Assembly: GCA_032433765.1 (NCBI GenBank)
Contig: JAVIAB010000102.1
Coordinates: 7,627,507-7,691,506 of the forward strand
DNA from: Megaustenia siamemsis
Lineage: Eukaryota; Mollusca; Gastropoda; Stylommatophora; Ariophantidae
Length of the DNA: 64,000 nt
Direction: 5' to 3'
Shown: positions 11,135 to 22,094 of the stretch, in pieces
How the letters are laid out: every line of letters starts with the position of its first letter
Numbering within the stretch: position 1 is the first letter of the stretch
The notes under the pieces: model-generated
The model's input: only the letters and a program-made list of their open reading frames with translations
Told to the model about the DNA's origin: nothing
The model's database searches: none
Translations under genes and position numbers: made by a program

Positions 11135-11414
11135 AGAGTGGCGCACTATGCGGTGAAACATACATGGCCAAAAACGGTATGGCACAGAGTGCAGCGAAAC
11201 GTACGGAAAGAGTTAAACTAGGACACGACACTTCCATACCGACCAACTTAATAGGGCCAGTAATGAAGCAAAAAGAAGAGGAAATGTATGTCTTCTTATG
11301 TCCAAGATAATGTTAAATATTAGCATAATTTGTTATGTGTTGCGGGATAGTTAATTATGTCTTTGAAGTGGGAAAATTATTTTGTCATGAGTTGATGACT
11401 ATTGTTGTTTACAG

Positions 11415-11478
11415 AACAGACTGAGAGAAGATGTGCGCTTGCAGGGCTATTTGAACAAAACAGGACCTGTTGGCAGAA
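11415..11478 (+). CDS. ARAP: ARAP exon 3 of window (PH domain start)
   Basis: A 64-nt exon: acceptor TTGTTTACAG, donor GTAAGG. Phase 0 in, one base left over. It reads NRLREDVRLQ then GYLNKTGPVGR. The G-x-L-x-K pattern is the first strand of a PH domain, and the split codon completes a serine with exon 4. Confidence 0.8.
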
Positions 11479-11508
11479 GTAAGGCCAAGTTCTAGATATT
11501 GTTGGATA

Positions 11509-11640
11509 GAATTATCTATCTATTGACCTTTCAAGCCGTAGCCGGCCCATAGGGCATAGACCAAGATACTCCTTCTCTTATCTGAATTTTTGTTCTAGCA
11601 GTTTTCAATTCTTTTAAAGATATTTGATCAAATCTCGCCA
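11509..11640 (-). mobile_element. LINE-b 3' end fragment
   Basis: A short minus-strand LINE-b tail: TCTATCTATTGACCTTTCAA, the CCGGCCCATAGGGC block, and part of the RT C-terminal coding region. Confidence 0.7.
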
Positions 11641-11672
11641 GAATAATAGGCAGATATAAATGTTCAACATTT

Positions 11673-11935
11673 TTACATCATCATCAAGTACCATCTACTG
11701 ACGTAGGTGATCATGTCTCTCCACAACTTTCGATCTCAACAGCTATTTATCATTTCTGTTGTTGACCTTCTGCTAAGCCATTCTCTTAAGCTGTCTGGTA
11801 TCTTTTCTCTTTGCTTTCCTCTATGCCTTCGTCCCTAAATTTTTTTCAGTTGTCACAATATATTCCAGATGTTACCTTCTCATTGCATGGCCAAAAAATG
11901 TTGATTGTATCTTCCTAATTTTAAAATATAATTCA
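11673..11935 (-). mobile_element. LINE-c 3' fragment
   Basis: A minus-strand LINE-c tail (CATCATCAAGTACC... GGTGATCATGTCTCTCCACA) and the degenerate C-terminal RT coding region. Confidence 0.7.
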
Positions 11936-12109
11936 TATTTTTACATAAAGATAAAGAAAAAAGTAATTAAATAAAAGTTTAATAAATAGGACATTAGCAA
12001 GACCATACGGAAACTAATTAAAATGAGTAATGAACATACATTCATTTTTCTCTTAAGCCAAAGACGACTACAAGGCAAAAGTCATAGTTTCCATGACTGA
12101 TGATCTGCT

Positions 12110-12330
12110 GCTAGCTCTTGTGATTCTTGGTTGTTTCTTAGTCCCATAGTTGAGCCTTCCCTATTAATTGTTCATGGTTGTTTCTTAGTCCCATAGTTGA
12201 GCCTTCCCTATTAATTGTTCATGGTTGTTTCTTAGTCCCATAGTTGAGCCTTCCCTATTAATTGTTCTTGGTTGTTTCTTAGTCCCATAGTTGAGCCTTC
12301 CCTATTAATTGTTCTTTGTAGCGATTTTCT
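12110..12330. repeat. 47-bp minisatellite within a LINE remnant
   Basis: About four units around TTGTTTCTTAGTCCCATAGT. The unit duplicates part of a minus-strand LINE C-terminal remnant (12330-12430: KPSGKRKQGRSRKSLQ), so the array grew inside a dead LINE. Confidence 0.8.
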
Positions 12331-12443
12331 TGATCTACCTTGTTTTCTTTTACCAGATGGTTTCCACATGAACGCCTGATGGGGATGTCTTTCTTCATTC
12401 ATAGCACATGACCAATTTGTTTCCAATGCCTTTAATGAACATA

Positions 12444-12711
12444 TATCTATCTATTGTCCTTTCGAGCCGAAGACGGCACATAGGGCAGAACCACAATCTC
12501 AAAACAGAAACCTTGCGTGCCAAAATGGCACATATTGCAGAGATCACTGCTTCTAAAATCTATGGCTGTTTCCATAACAATACTTTTTACAATGACAGCT
12601 TGTCAAGCCATCGATCAACCTCCTTGGTCACCTCTTATGACATGCCTGGAAGGTCACAGTGTCACTATTCTTTACTTTCCTCATAATGAGGCCCCGGTAA
12701 CACACAGGAGA
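12444..12711 (-). mobile_element. SINE-3 (shares its 3' tail with LINE-b)
   Basis: Flanked by a perfect 12-bp TSD TTAATGAACATA (12432-12443, 12712-12723). Read on the minus strand it ends in GGCTCGAAAGGACAATAGAT, nearly identical to the LINE-b end, followed by (GATA)n. No clear Pol III box was found in the head. Confidence 0.82.
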
Positions 12712-12883
12712 TTAATGAACATACAAGTGATCAATAAAGACATTAACTTAAATAACACTGCTAGATGATAGTAGTTCACTTCCAATATGTGGTTTCCTTA
12801 TGGCTTCCTCTAAGAAATGAGATCTAATGTCTAGCACTCTCGAATAACAGCAAAAAACAAGGAGGGTTCCATGTACATTCATA

Positions 12884-13218
12884 GAATAAAGGTAAAGTAC
12901 GAGGCTTGAATTGACGTCTTAGCACGCGAGTTTTCACCCATTTGTGCTCAGCTGCAGCTGCCTATCCGGTAGTCTCCGAACACTTCTGGATAGTGTCACT
13001 TCAAGCATCGAAACTCACGATGCGGGGTGACATTCCTCACCTTCTTAGAATAATACCAGTACCCATTTCTGCCAGCGGCTGGGTCGACTCGGGGGTTGTA
13101 ATTTTTTTCCCAACCACAAGTATAATTCACACTGCTTTCAGCGGGAATCGAACATGGGTTGTCCAAAACATTGGTAGCCTAGACGGGTGGTTTTCCCAAC
13201 TATGCTACCGAGGCCCTT
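12884..13218 (-). mobile_element. SINE-2
   Basis: A tRNA-like head (A box TAGCYTAGTTGGG, B box GTGTTCGATTCCCG in other copies; here degenerate). The core domain CGACCCAGCCG...AATGGGTACC and a GTACTTTACCTTTA tail follow. TSD ATGTACATTCATA (12871-12883) and ATGTGCATTCATA (13219-13231). Confidence 0.8.
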
Positions 13219-13289
13219 ATGTGCATTCATACACTTTAAAGAATCCATGGTAGTTATAAGTCAAAAAGAGTGTGCCCAAAAATGGCTAT

Positions 13290-13520
13290 TAAAATAAAAG
13301 TGCCCCCGTCACGCCAAGTGGCGTATAGAGAATATGGTGTTAGTGACCATAATTTTTAGGGTAATGTGGTCAGTATTATGCCCGTGCTGCTTTACTTTCC
13401 CAGAAAAAATCCGGTACCCATTTAAGGCTGGGTGAATCCGAAAGCCGTCAGTTGGGATCGAACCCTACCTCTCGTCCTTTGTAGTCCAGTACACTAACCA
13501 CTGAGCAATCATGGCTCCCT
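13290..13520 (-). mobile_element. SINE-1
   Basis: A full-length minus-strand copy flanked by a perfect 12-bp TSD AAAAATGGCTAT (13278-13289, 13521-13532). Confidence 0.85.
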
Positions 13521-13726
13521 AAAAATGGCTATCACTTGGACTAAATTCTAAAGCTAATCTACCCATGACAAAGACAGGTGTGTCGAGCTGAAAGGTGCAG
13601 ATATCACACCTTGCCATCATCAGTTTTATTTGTCTTCTTTGCGTTCTCCTGTTATGTGGATGTAGATACCTTGTGTCGCTAGTTTACAGCAAAGCCTCAA
13701 TATTTGCTCCTCTCAGCCCTACACAG

Positions 13727-14548
13727 GTGATAGCTCAGTGATTAGTGAACTGGACTACAAAGGATGAGAAGTCAGGTTTGATCCTGATCAACGGCTTTTG
13801 AGTTCACCCAGCCTTAAATGGGTACCAGATTTTTTTCTGGGAAAGTAAAGTGGCACAGGGGTAATACCGACCACATTACCCCAAAAATCAGGTGCTGAAG
13901 GTCTGTAAAATTTATGGTCATCATCATCATCATCGAGTGCCTTCTCCGCAACGAAGGTTGGCTACCATGGAGCACCATTCTGCTCTGTCTTTTGCTTTGA
14001 TGGTGCAGGTTGTCATAGGCTGATTTGTCCATCTTTTGATGTTACTCGTCCATGTTAGTCTTGGTCTGCCTCTGCCACCTTGTATTTTCCCCTCCAGGAT
14101 TACTTTTAGTAGGCTGTTATGTCTTTTAACATGGCCCAAAAATCGCATTTGTCTTGTTTGAATTGTGTTTAGTAGTTCTCTTTTCATTTTTAGTTGTGTT
14201 AAGACTTCATCGTTTGTTTTCTTTTCCCTCCATCTAATTCTATCTATTTTTCTATATATCCACATTTCAAAGGCTTTTTATTCTCTGTTCTGTTTTCTTG
14301 TCTAATGTCCATGTTTCTGCACCATATAGGAATATTGAGAAGATGTAACATTTTGCTATTCTTAGTTTTAGCCCTGGTGTTATTTGTTTTGATGTTAGTA
14401 TGTTCTTCATGACATTAAAATTACTTTTTGCCATTCCTATTCTTTTGTTTATTTCAGTTGTACATTTTCCATCGCTGGTTATAGTATGTAAAATTTATGG
14501 TCACTAACACCATATTCCCTATAACATCACTTGGCATGATGGGGGCAC
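13727..14548 (+). mobile_element. SINE-1 split by LINE-e
   Basis: A plus-strand SINE-1 with its 3' part at 14487-14548, interrupted by a LINE-e insertion (13921-14486). The last 30-40 bp are then tandemly repeated once or twice (14520-14610). Confidence 0.75.
13921..14486 (-). mobile_element. LINE-e 3' fragment inserted in SINE-1
   Basis: Minus strand, (GAT)n tail. Flanked by a 17-bp perfect TSD TGTAAAATTTATGGTCA (13904-13920, 14487-14503). It encodes the RT C-terminal region up to LHGSQPSLRRRHS just before the tail, with stops. Confidence 0.85.
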
Positions 14549-14549
14549 T

Positions 14550-15051
14550 TTACTTTTTTTAACACTATATTCCCTATAACGTCACTTGGCATGATGGGGG
14601 CTCTTTACTTGTTTTTACATTTTTTCAGCCCAACACATTCATTTTCGGCATGAACAAGTAGATTTTCTTAACAATTATTGTCCAGACTGCGGCCTGCTCT
14701 TTTCAATTTCAAACTCTAAAGGTTACTTTAACGTGTCCAGGTACACACTGGACTTCTGGTTTTTTTTTGCCATTTCCCAAAAGGATATTAGATCTCACTC
14801 CCAGAGACCAGGGGAGGGTAAAGTCATGAAGAAACCACAAGTTCAATTTTTTTTTTAAATTCCCACTGCCTAAGGTGGGAACTGAACCCAGGACCTTCCT
14901 GTCTAGAGGCCAATGTCTTATCTCTAGACCCCCATTTAGTCGCCCATTTTATTAGTGAATTTGATGCGGTCGCATAAATAAATGCTGATTTAAGAATATA
15001 TTACTCAGCTCTTTTGACATATTCACAGATTTGTTTTTTGAATCATTGCAG
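14550..15051. other. Intron with degenerate tRNA-like SINE
   Basis: About 14750-14940 resembles an old minus-strand tRNA-derived SINE (GGGAACTGAACCCAGGACC near the B box). Otherwise AT-rich intron up to the acceptor of exon 4. Confidence 0.4.
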
Positions 15052-15113
15052 GTTTTGAGAAGCGCTGGTGCATTCTCGAGCATGGGACTCTGACCTATTA
15101 CCTCAATGAAAAG
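15052..15113 (+). CDS. ARAP: ARAP exon 4 of window (PH strands 2-3)
   Basis: A 62-nt exon: acceptor AATCATTGCAG, donor GTTGGT (weaker). The first two bases complete Ser, and it ends in phase 0. It reads FEKRWCILEHG then TLTYYLNEK. The KRWCxL...LxYY pattern is the hallmark second and third strands of PH domains; the basic FEKRW is typical of the phosphoinositide-binding face. Confidence 0.88.
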
Positions 15114-15134
15114 GTTGGTCTATATTTTCTATAT

Positions 15135-16360
15135 ATAGAAGAAAAATATGGATTAGATATGAATATCAAAGACAAACTATGATCATAAACAAAGATAATT
15201 CTCAAAATCTACAAGTGGATATCAAAGTTGAAGGAATAGACCTGGAGACAGTTCAGAACTACAACTACCTGGGACATACTATAAACAGTGGTGGAAAATG
15301 TAAAACTGAAATAAACGAAAGAATAGGAATGGCAAAAAGTAATTTTAATGTCATGAAAAATATACTAACATCAAAACAGATAATCTATCTATCTATTGAC
15401 CTTTCGAGCCGTAACCGGCCCATAGGGCGTAGACCAAGATACACCTTCTCCTATATGAATTTTTTGTTCTAGCAGTTTTCTTTTAAAGATATTTAATCAA
15501 ATCTCGCCATCTGTCTCTGTTCTGTGCAAGCAGTTCTATCTCATTGAGGGAGCCGATTCCTGCTGCTCTTGCCTCTCTCATCAATGTTCTTCTCAGTGTC
15601 TCCCTGGGTCTTCCTCTTTTTCTTTTACCTGTTGTTTCCCATATGAGGGCTTGCTTTGCTATTCGGTTATTATCTCTTCTCATCACATGTCCAACGTATG
15701 ACCATCGTCTTTTCTTTATTACTGAAGATATTAGTGGTTGATTGGAGATTTCTCTAATTTCCTCGTTTGTTTTGAATTCGTTCCATGCTATACCAAGTAT
15801 TTTCCTTAGACATTTATTTTCGAATGCGTTCAACTTTGTTTCTATATCTCTTGTTGTTTTCCAGCTTTCACACGCATACGTAAGGGTTGATAGTACATTT
15901 GATTTGAATAGCCTAAGTTGAAAACTAAGAATAGCAAAATGTTATATCTTCTCAACATTCCTGTATGGTGCAGAAACATGGACATTAGACAAGAAAACAG
16001 AACAGAGAATTGAAGCCTTTGAAATTTGGGTTTATAGAAGAATAGGTAGAATTGGATAGAAAGAAAAGAAAACAAACGATGAAGTTTTAAAACAACTGAA
16101 AATAAAAAGAGAACTACTAAACACAATTCAAACAAGAAAAATGATATTTTTGGGGCATGTTAAAAGACACAGCAGCTTACTAAAAGTAATCTTGGAAGGG
16201 AAAATACAAGGTAAAAGAGGCAGAGGCAGACCAAGACTAATATAGACGAGTAACATCAAAAGATGGACAAATGAGATTATGACAACCAGCACCATCAGAG
16301 ACAGTGGAATGGCGCTCCATGGTAGCCAACCTTCGATGCGGAGACGGCACTCGATGATGA
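15135..16360 (+). mobile_element. LINE-e fragment split by LINE-b
   Basis: Plus-strand LINE-e RT C-terminal half (VQNYNYLGHTINSGGK; then AETWTLD-type motif, NIKRW) ending near GATGATGATG at 16360. Several stops are present. A minus-strand LINE-b is inserted at about 15385-15919. Confidence 0.8.
15385..15919 (-). mobile_element. LINE-b 3' part nested in LINE-e
   Basis: Starts with the reversed (GATA)n tail TCTATCTATCTATTGACC. It carries the RT C-terminal ORF (GHVMRRDNNRIAKQALIW, GKRKRGRPRETLRRT) on the minus strand at 15495-15833, still open over 116 codons. Confidence 0.85.
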
Positions 16361-16364
16361 TGAC

Positions 16365-16945
16365 CAAATACTTGAGCACAATAAAAACATCAGATGGAAG
16401 ATGCACCACAGAAATAAAAAGCTGAATAGCTCAGGCCAAAATAGCATTTCAGAAAATGAAAAACGTCTTGTGCAACAAGTCTATGTCAATAGAAGTGAGA
16501 AAGAGAGTTCATCGGTGCTATATAGAGCCAATTCTGACCTATGGAAGTGGATCATGGACAGTAGACAAACAAATGAAAGGACGATTAGAGGGCACAGAGA
16601 TGGGATTTCTCAGAAGAATGTTGAAAGTTCCATGGACAGCTAAAAAGACCAATGAGGACATTCTCAAAGAGGCCAACTGTAAAAGGTGTCCTAAAAAAAC
16701 ATCAGAAAGAAAGAATCAACATTTTTTGGGCATATTATTGGAAGAGGATAGTATGAATACTTGGTTACAACTGGCAAAATACATGGAAAGAGAGATGTCT
16801 GATGCTCAAAGAAAGAAGATATTAGATAATTTGGTGTCGTGGCATGGAAAACAGTCAACAACAGAATTGATACGATGCACTGTGGATAAAAAATTTGTTG
16901 GAAAGACATGATCGCCTACACAAATCGGTATGGCTCATGATGATG
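16365..16945 (+). mobile_element. LINE-d 3' fragment
   Basis: Plus-strand RT C-terminal region (SDGRCTTEIK, RVHRCYIEPILTYGSGSW, KVPWTAKKTNEDIL) with frameshifts, ending at CATGATGATG. A further minus-strand LINE fragment of a related family follows at 16946-17160. Confidence 0.8.
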
Positions 16946-17160
16946 TTGACTACCTTATTGCTGGCATAAGTGATCATGCCCCTCCTTAACTTTCTATTTC
17001 TTCAACTGTTGATCAACTCTCTTGTTGACCTTCAACCCAACCTTTGTATCAAACCATCTTCTATCTTTTCTCTATATGTGTCTTATCTGTCTCTTCTTCC
17101 CTTAGTTTTTTTTGTTCATTTTCTCCTACATACAACACTCAAACATTCATTGTTTTCTTA
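16946..17160 (-). mobile_element. LINE-c/d-like fragment
   Basis: Reads as the reverse of the LINE-c/d 3' region (GTGATCATGCCCCTCCTTAA). Highly degraded. Confidence 0.5.
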
Positions 17161-17637
17161 CATTTATACGACAGAGTTAGACAATTACTTATGTTACATT
17201 ATATCTGTTTTGGTTGTATTATATATTAAAAAATACCAAAAAAATGGTATGTTAGAAGCTTTACGTGATAAGTGGATGACACAGACTAAACGACGTTTCG
17301 GCCCAATAGGCCTTCAGCAGGAACGAACAAGAAAACTAATAACGAAACATTCAAAACAAAAATATTCGAAATATGTTAAAGATATATGTTTTTCCATTTT
17401 TTTTTTATTTTTTAATTTTTCCTCATATTCAGCTTTACTGCAGCTTTGCATTTTTATGCATTCATTTGCATTTCTTTGCCTTAACTCCTTGTGTTATATA
17501 TATCCATTCTAACAGAGTAAAACAATTACTTTTATTCTATTCTATATTTTTCTTACATTTATTTCTTTTACAACAGGGTAAAACAATTACATTTATATTA
17601 CTCTACATTTTTCTTACATTTATATCCATTCTAACAG
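17160..17637 (+). repeat. Degenerate tandem repeat containing the exon 5 acceptor
   Basis: Segments of about 60 bp of the form CTTACATTTATATCCATTCT-AACAG-AGTAA recur at about 17150-17190, 17495-17530, 17550-17590 and 17615-17640. The last is the real acceptor of exon 5. The upstream copies keep the AG and the first 6-8 exon bases. An unrelated dispersed segment (17255-17365, GTTTCGGCCC and CCTTCAGCAGGAACGAAC) interrupts it and recurs near 24390. Confidence 0.75.
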
Positions 17638-17705
17638 AGTAAGACTTTCAAAGGCTTAATACACAGAAAGGATATGTTCCTCATACAGGCGTCAGAAAGT
17701 GACAG
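17638..17705 (+). CDS. ARAP: ARAP exon 5 of window (PH middle)
   Basis: A 68-nt exon: acceptor CCATTCTAACAG, donor GTATTG. Phase 0 in, two bases out (AG + G gives Arg). It reads SKTFKGLIHRKDM then FLIQASESD. Without it, exons 4 and 6 cannot be joined in frame; with it the PH domain is continuous. It supplies the variable loop and strands between YYLNEK and GYPFEIS. Recognised by phase and position rather than by strong conservation. Confidence 0.75.
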
Positions 17706-17775
17706 GTATTGTTAGTTCCTTTTCTTATTGCCTGGACTATGAGAGAAGTAGAGATATATGGTATTGTTGCTTGCT

Positions 17776-20700
17776 CTCTGTGCTTGAGAAATGCAGTCTT
17801 GTAGAGAGTCATTAGTGAGAAAGTGAGATCTTGTAAAGAGTCATTAGTGAGAAATGCAGTCTTGTAGAGAGTCATTAGTGAGAAATGCAGTCTTGTAGAG
17901 AGTCATTAGTGAGAAAGTGAGATCTTGTAAAGAGTCATTAGTGAGAAATGCAGTCTTGTAGAGATTAGTGAGAAAGTGAGATCTTGTAAAGAGCCACTAG
18001 TGAGAAAGTGAGATCTTGTAAAGAGATACTAGTGAGAAATGCAGTCTTGTAGAGAGTCATTAGTGAGAAAGTGAGATCTTGTAGAGAGCCACTAGTGAGA
18101 AAGTGAGATCTTGTAAAGAGCCACTAGTGAGAAAGTGAGATCTTGTAAAGAGTCATTAGTGAGAAATGCAGTCTTGTAGAGATTAGTGAGAAAGTGAGAT
18201 TTTGTAAAGAGTCATTAGTGAGAAATGCAGTCTTGTAGAGATTAGTGAGAAAGTGAGATCTTGTAAAGAGCCACTAGTGAGAAAGTGAGATCTTGTAAAG
18301 AGCCACTAGTGAGAAATGCAGTCTTGTAGAGAGTCATTAGTGAGAAAGTGAGATCTTGTAGAGAGCCACTAGTGAGAAAGTGAGATCTTGTAGAGAGCCA
18401 CTAGTGAGAAAGTGAGATCTTGTAAAGAGCCACTAGTGAGAAAGTGAGATCTTGTAAAGAGTCACTAGTGAGAAATGCAGTCTTGTAGAGAGTCATTAGT
18501 GAGAAAGTGAGATCTTGTAAAGATCCACTAGTGAGAAATGCAGTCTTGTAGAGAGCCACTAGTGAGAAAGTGAGATCTTATAAAGAGCCACTAGTGAGAA
18601 AGTGAGATCTTATAAAGAGCCACTAGTGAGAAAGTGAGATCTTGTAAAGAGCCACTAGTGAGAAAGTGAGATCTTGTAAAGAGCCACTAGTGAGAAAGTG
18701 AGATCTTGTAGAGAGTCATTAGTGAGAAAGTGAGATCTTGTAAAGAGCCACTAGTGAGAAATGCAGTCTTGTAGAGAGCCACTAGTGAGAAAGTGAGATC
18801 TTATAAAGAGCCACTAGTGAGAAAGTGAGATCTTATAAAGAGCCACTAGTGAGAACGTGAGATCTTATAAAGAGCCACTAGTGAGAAATGCAGCCTTGTA
18901 GAGAGTCATTAGTGAGAAAGTGAGATCTCATAAAGAGCCACTAGTGAGAAATGCAGTCTTGTAGAGGTTCATTAGTGAGGAAGTGAGATCTTATAAAGAG
19001 CCACTAGTGAGAAATGTAGTCTTGTAGAGAGCCACTAGTGAGAAATGCAGTCCTGTTGAGAGTCATTAGTGAGAAAGTGAGTTCTTGTAAAGAGTCATTA
19101 GTGAGAAATGCAGTCTTGTAGAGAGTCATTAGTGAGAAAGTGAGATCTTGTAGAGAGCCACTAGTGAGAAAGTGAGATCTTGTAAAGAGCCACTAGTCAG
19201 AAAGTGAGATCTTGTAAAGAGTCATTAGTGAGAAAGTGAGACCTTGTAAAGAGTCATTAGTGAGAAAGTGAGATCTTGTAAAGAGTCATTAGTGAGAAAG
19301 TGAGATCTTGTAAAGAGTCATTAGTGAGAAAGTGAGATCTTGCAAAGAGCCACTAGTGAGAAAGTGAGATCTTGTAAAGATCCACTAGTGAGAAAGTGAT
19401 ATCTTGTAGAGAGTCATTAGTGAGAAAGTGAGATCTTGTAAAGAGTCATTATTGAGAAAGTGAGATCTTGTAAAGAGCCACTAGTGAGAAAGTGAGATCA
19501 TGTAAAGAGCCACTAGTGAGAAAATGAGATCTTGTAAAGAGCCACTAGTGGGAAAGTGAGATTTTGTAAAGAGCCACTAGTGAGAAATGCAGTCTTGTAA
19601 AGAGCCACCATTGAAAAATGCAATCTTGTAGAGAGTTATTAGTGAGAAAGTGACATCTTGTAAAGAGCCACCTGTGAGAAATGCAGCCTTGTAGAGAGTC
19701 ATTAGTGAGAAAGTGAGATCTTGTAAAGAGCCACTAGTGAGAAATGCAGCCTTGTAGAGAGTCATTAGTGAGAAAGCGAGATCTTATAAAGAGCCACCAG
19801 TGAGAAATGCATTCTGATAGAGTCATTAGTGAGAAAGTGAGATCTTGTAAAGAGCCACCAGTGAGAAATGCAATCTTGTAGAGAGTCATTAGTGAGAAAG
19901 TGAGATCTTGTAAAGAGCCACTAGTGAGAAATGCAGCCTTGTAGAGAGTCATTAGTGAGAAAGTGAGATCTTATAAAGAGCTACTAGTGAGAAATGCAGC
20001 CTTGTAGAGAGTCATTAGTGAGAAAGTGAGATCTTATAAAGAGCTAGCAGTGAGAAATGCAGCCTTGTAGAGAGTCATTAGTGAGAAAGTGAGATCTTAT
20101 AAAGAGCTACTAGTGAGAAATGCAGCCTTGTAGAGAGTCATTAGTGAGAAAGTGAGATTTTGTAAAGAGCCACCTGTGAGAAATGCAGCCTTGTAGAGAG
20201 TCATTAGTGAGAAAGTGAGATCTTATAAAGAGCTACCAGTGAGAAATGCAATCTTGTAGAGAGTCATTAGTGAGAAAGTGAGATCTTATAAAGAGCTACT
20301 AGTGAGAAATGCAGCCTTGTAGAGAGTCATTAGTGAGAAAGTGAGATCTTGTAAAGAGCCACCTGTGAGAAATGCAGCCTTGTAGAGAGTCATTAGTGAG
20401 AAAGTGAGATCTTGTAAAGAGCCACTAGTGAGAAATGCAGCCTTGTAGAGAGTCATTAGTGAGAAAGTGAGATCTTATAAAGAGCTACTAGTGAGAAATG
20501 CAGCCTTGTAGAGAGTCATTAGTGAGAAAGTGAGATCTTGTAAAGAGCCACCTGTGAGAAATGCAGCCTTGTAGAGAGTCATTAGTGAGAAAGTGAGATC
20601 TTGTAAAGAGCCACTAGTGAGAAATGCAGCCTTGTAGAGAGTCATTAGTGAGAAAGTGAGATCTTATAAAGAGCTACTAGTGAGAAATGCAATCTTGTAG

Positions 20701-22090
20701 AGAGTCATTAGTGAGAAAGCGAGATCTTATAAAGAGCCACCACTGAGAAATGCAATCTTGTAGAGAGTCATTAGTGAGAAAGCGAGATCTTATAAAGAGC
20801 CACCAGTGAGAAATGCATTCTGATAGAGAGTCATTAGTGAGAAAGTGAGATCTTGTAAAGAGCCACCAGTGAGAAATGCAATCTTGTAGAGAGTCATTAG
20901 TGAGAAAGTGAGATCTTGTAAAGAGCCACTAGTGAGAAATGCAGCCTTGTAGAGAGTCATTAGCGAGAAAGTGAGATCTTATAAAGAGCTACTAGTGAGA
21001 AATGCAGCCTTGTAGAGAGTCATTAGTGAGAAAGTGAGATCTTATAAAGAGCTAGCATTGAGAAATGCAGCCTTGTAGAGAGTCATTAGTGAGATCTTAT
21101 AAAGAGCTACTAGTGAGAAATGCAGCCTTGTAGAGAGTCATTAGTGAGAAAGTGAGATTTTGTAAAGAGCCACCTGTGAGAAATGCAGCCTTGTAGAGAG
21201 TCATTAGTGAGAAAGTGAGATCTTATAAAGAGCTACCAGTGAGAAATGCAATTTTGTAGAGAGTCATTAGTGAGAAAGTGAGATCTTATAAAGAGCTACT
21301 AGTGAGAAATGCAGCCTTGTAGAGAGTCATTAGTGAGAAAGTGAGATCTTGTAAAGAGCCACCTGTGAGAAATGCAGCCTTGTAGAGAGTCATTAGTGAG
21401 AAAGTGAGATCTTGTAAAGAGCCACTAGTGAGAAATGCAGCCTTGTAGAGAGTCATTAGTGAGAAAGTGAGATCTCATAAAGAGCTACTAGTGAGAAATG
21501 CAGCCTTGTAGAGAGTCATTAGTGAGAAAGTGAGATCTTGTAAAGAGCCACCTGTGAGAAATGCAGCCTTGTAGAGAGTCATTAGTGAGAAAGTGAGATC
21601 TTGTAAAGAGCCACTAGTGAGAAATGCAGCCTTGTAGAGAGTCATTAGTGAGAAAGTGAGATCTTATAAAGAGCTACTAGTGAGAAATGCAATCTTGTAG
21701 AGAGTCATTAGTGAGAAAGCGAGATCTTATAAAGAGCTAGCAGTGAGAAATGCAGCCTTGTAGAGAGTCATTAGTGAGAAAGTGAGATCTTATAAAGAGC
21801 TACTAGTGAGAAATGCAGCCTTGTAGAGAGTCATTAGTGAGAAAGTGAGATCTTAGCTAGCTGAGAAATGCAGCCTTGTAGAGAGTCATTAGTGAGAAAG
21901 TGAGATCTCATAAAGAGCTACTAGTGAGAAATGCAGCCTTGTAGAGAGTCATTAGTGAGAATGTGAGATCTTATAAAGAGCCACCAGTGAGAGATGCAGT
22001 CTTGTAGAGAGTCATTAGTGAGAAAGTGAGATCTTATAAAGAGCCACTAGTGAGAAATGCAGTCTTGTAGAGAGTCATTAGTGAGAATAA
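17776..22090. repeat. 4.3-kb minisatellite with 31 + 32-bp dimers and higher-order structure
   Basis: Two related units alternate: type A (GAGAAATGCAGTCTTGTAGA + GAGTCATTAGT, 31 bp) and type B (GAGAAAGTGAGATCTTGTAA + AGAGCCACTAGT, 32 bp). The left half has runs of B; from about 19660 it is a strict A-B 63-bp dimer. Rare variants recur about 1,008 bp apart, showing duplicated blocks. The array fills nearly the whole intron between exons 5 and 6. Confidence 0.95.
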
Positions 22091-22094
22091 CTAA

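Larger units (their letters stand above)
8818..11216. mobile_element. TTAA-flanked MITE with 12-bp TIRs, expanded by nested repeats
   Basis: The left end TTAA-CTCTTTCCGTAC (8818-8833) and right end GTACGGAAAGAG-TTAA (11201-11216) are perfect inverted repeats with a TTAA duplication, as in piggyBac-like elements. The interior holds a 44-bp minisatellite interrupted by LINE-a. A second copy of the left end lies at 45930-46066 in reverse orientation, which confirms it as a repeat family. Confidence 0.75.

Noticed and set aside
16946..17512. Hydrophobic ORF of about 180 codons that could be a membrane protein
   Set aside because: The T-rich composition and homology to a reversed LINE fragment explain it; no conserved domain.
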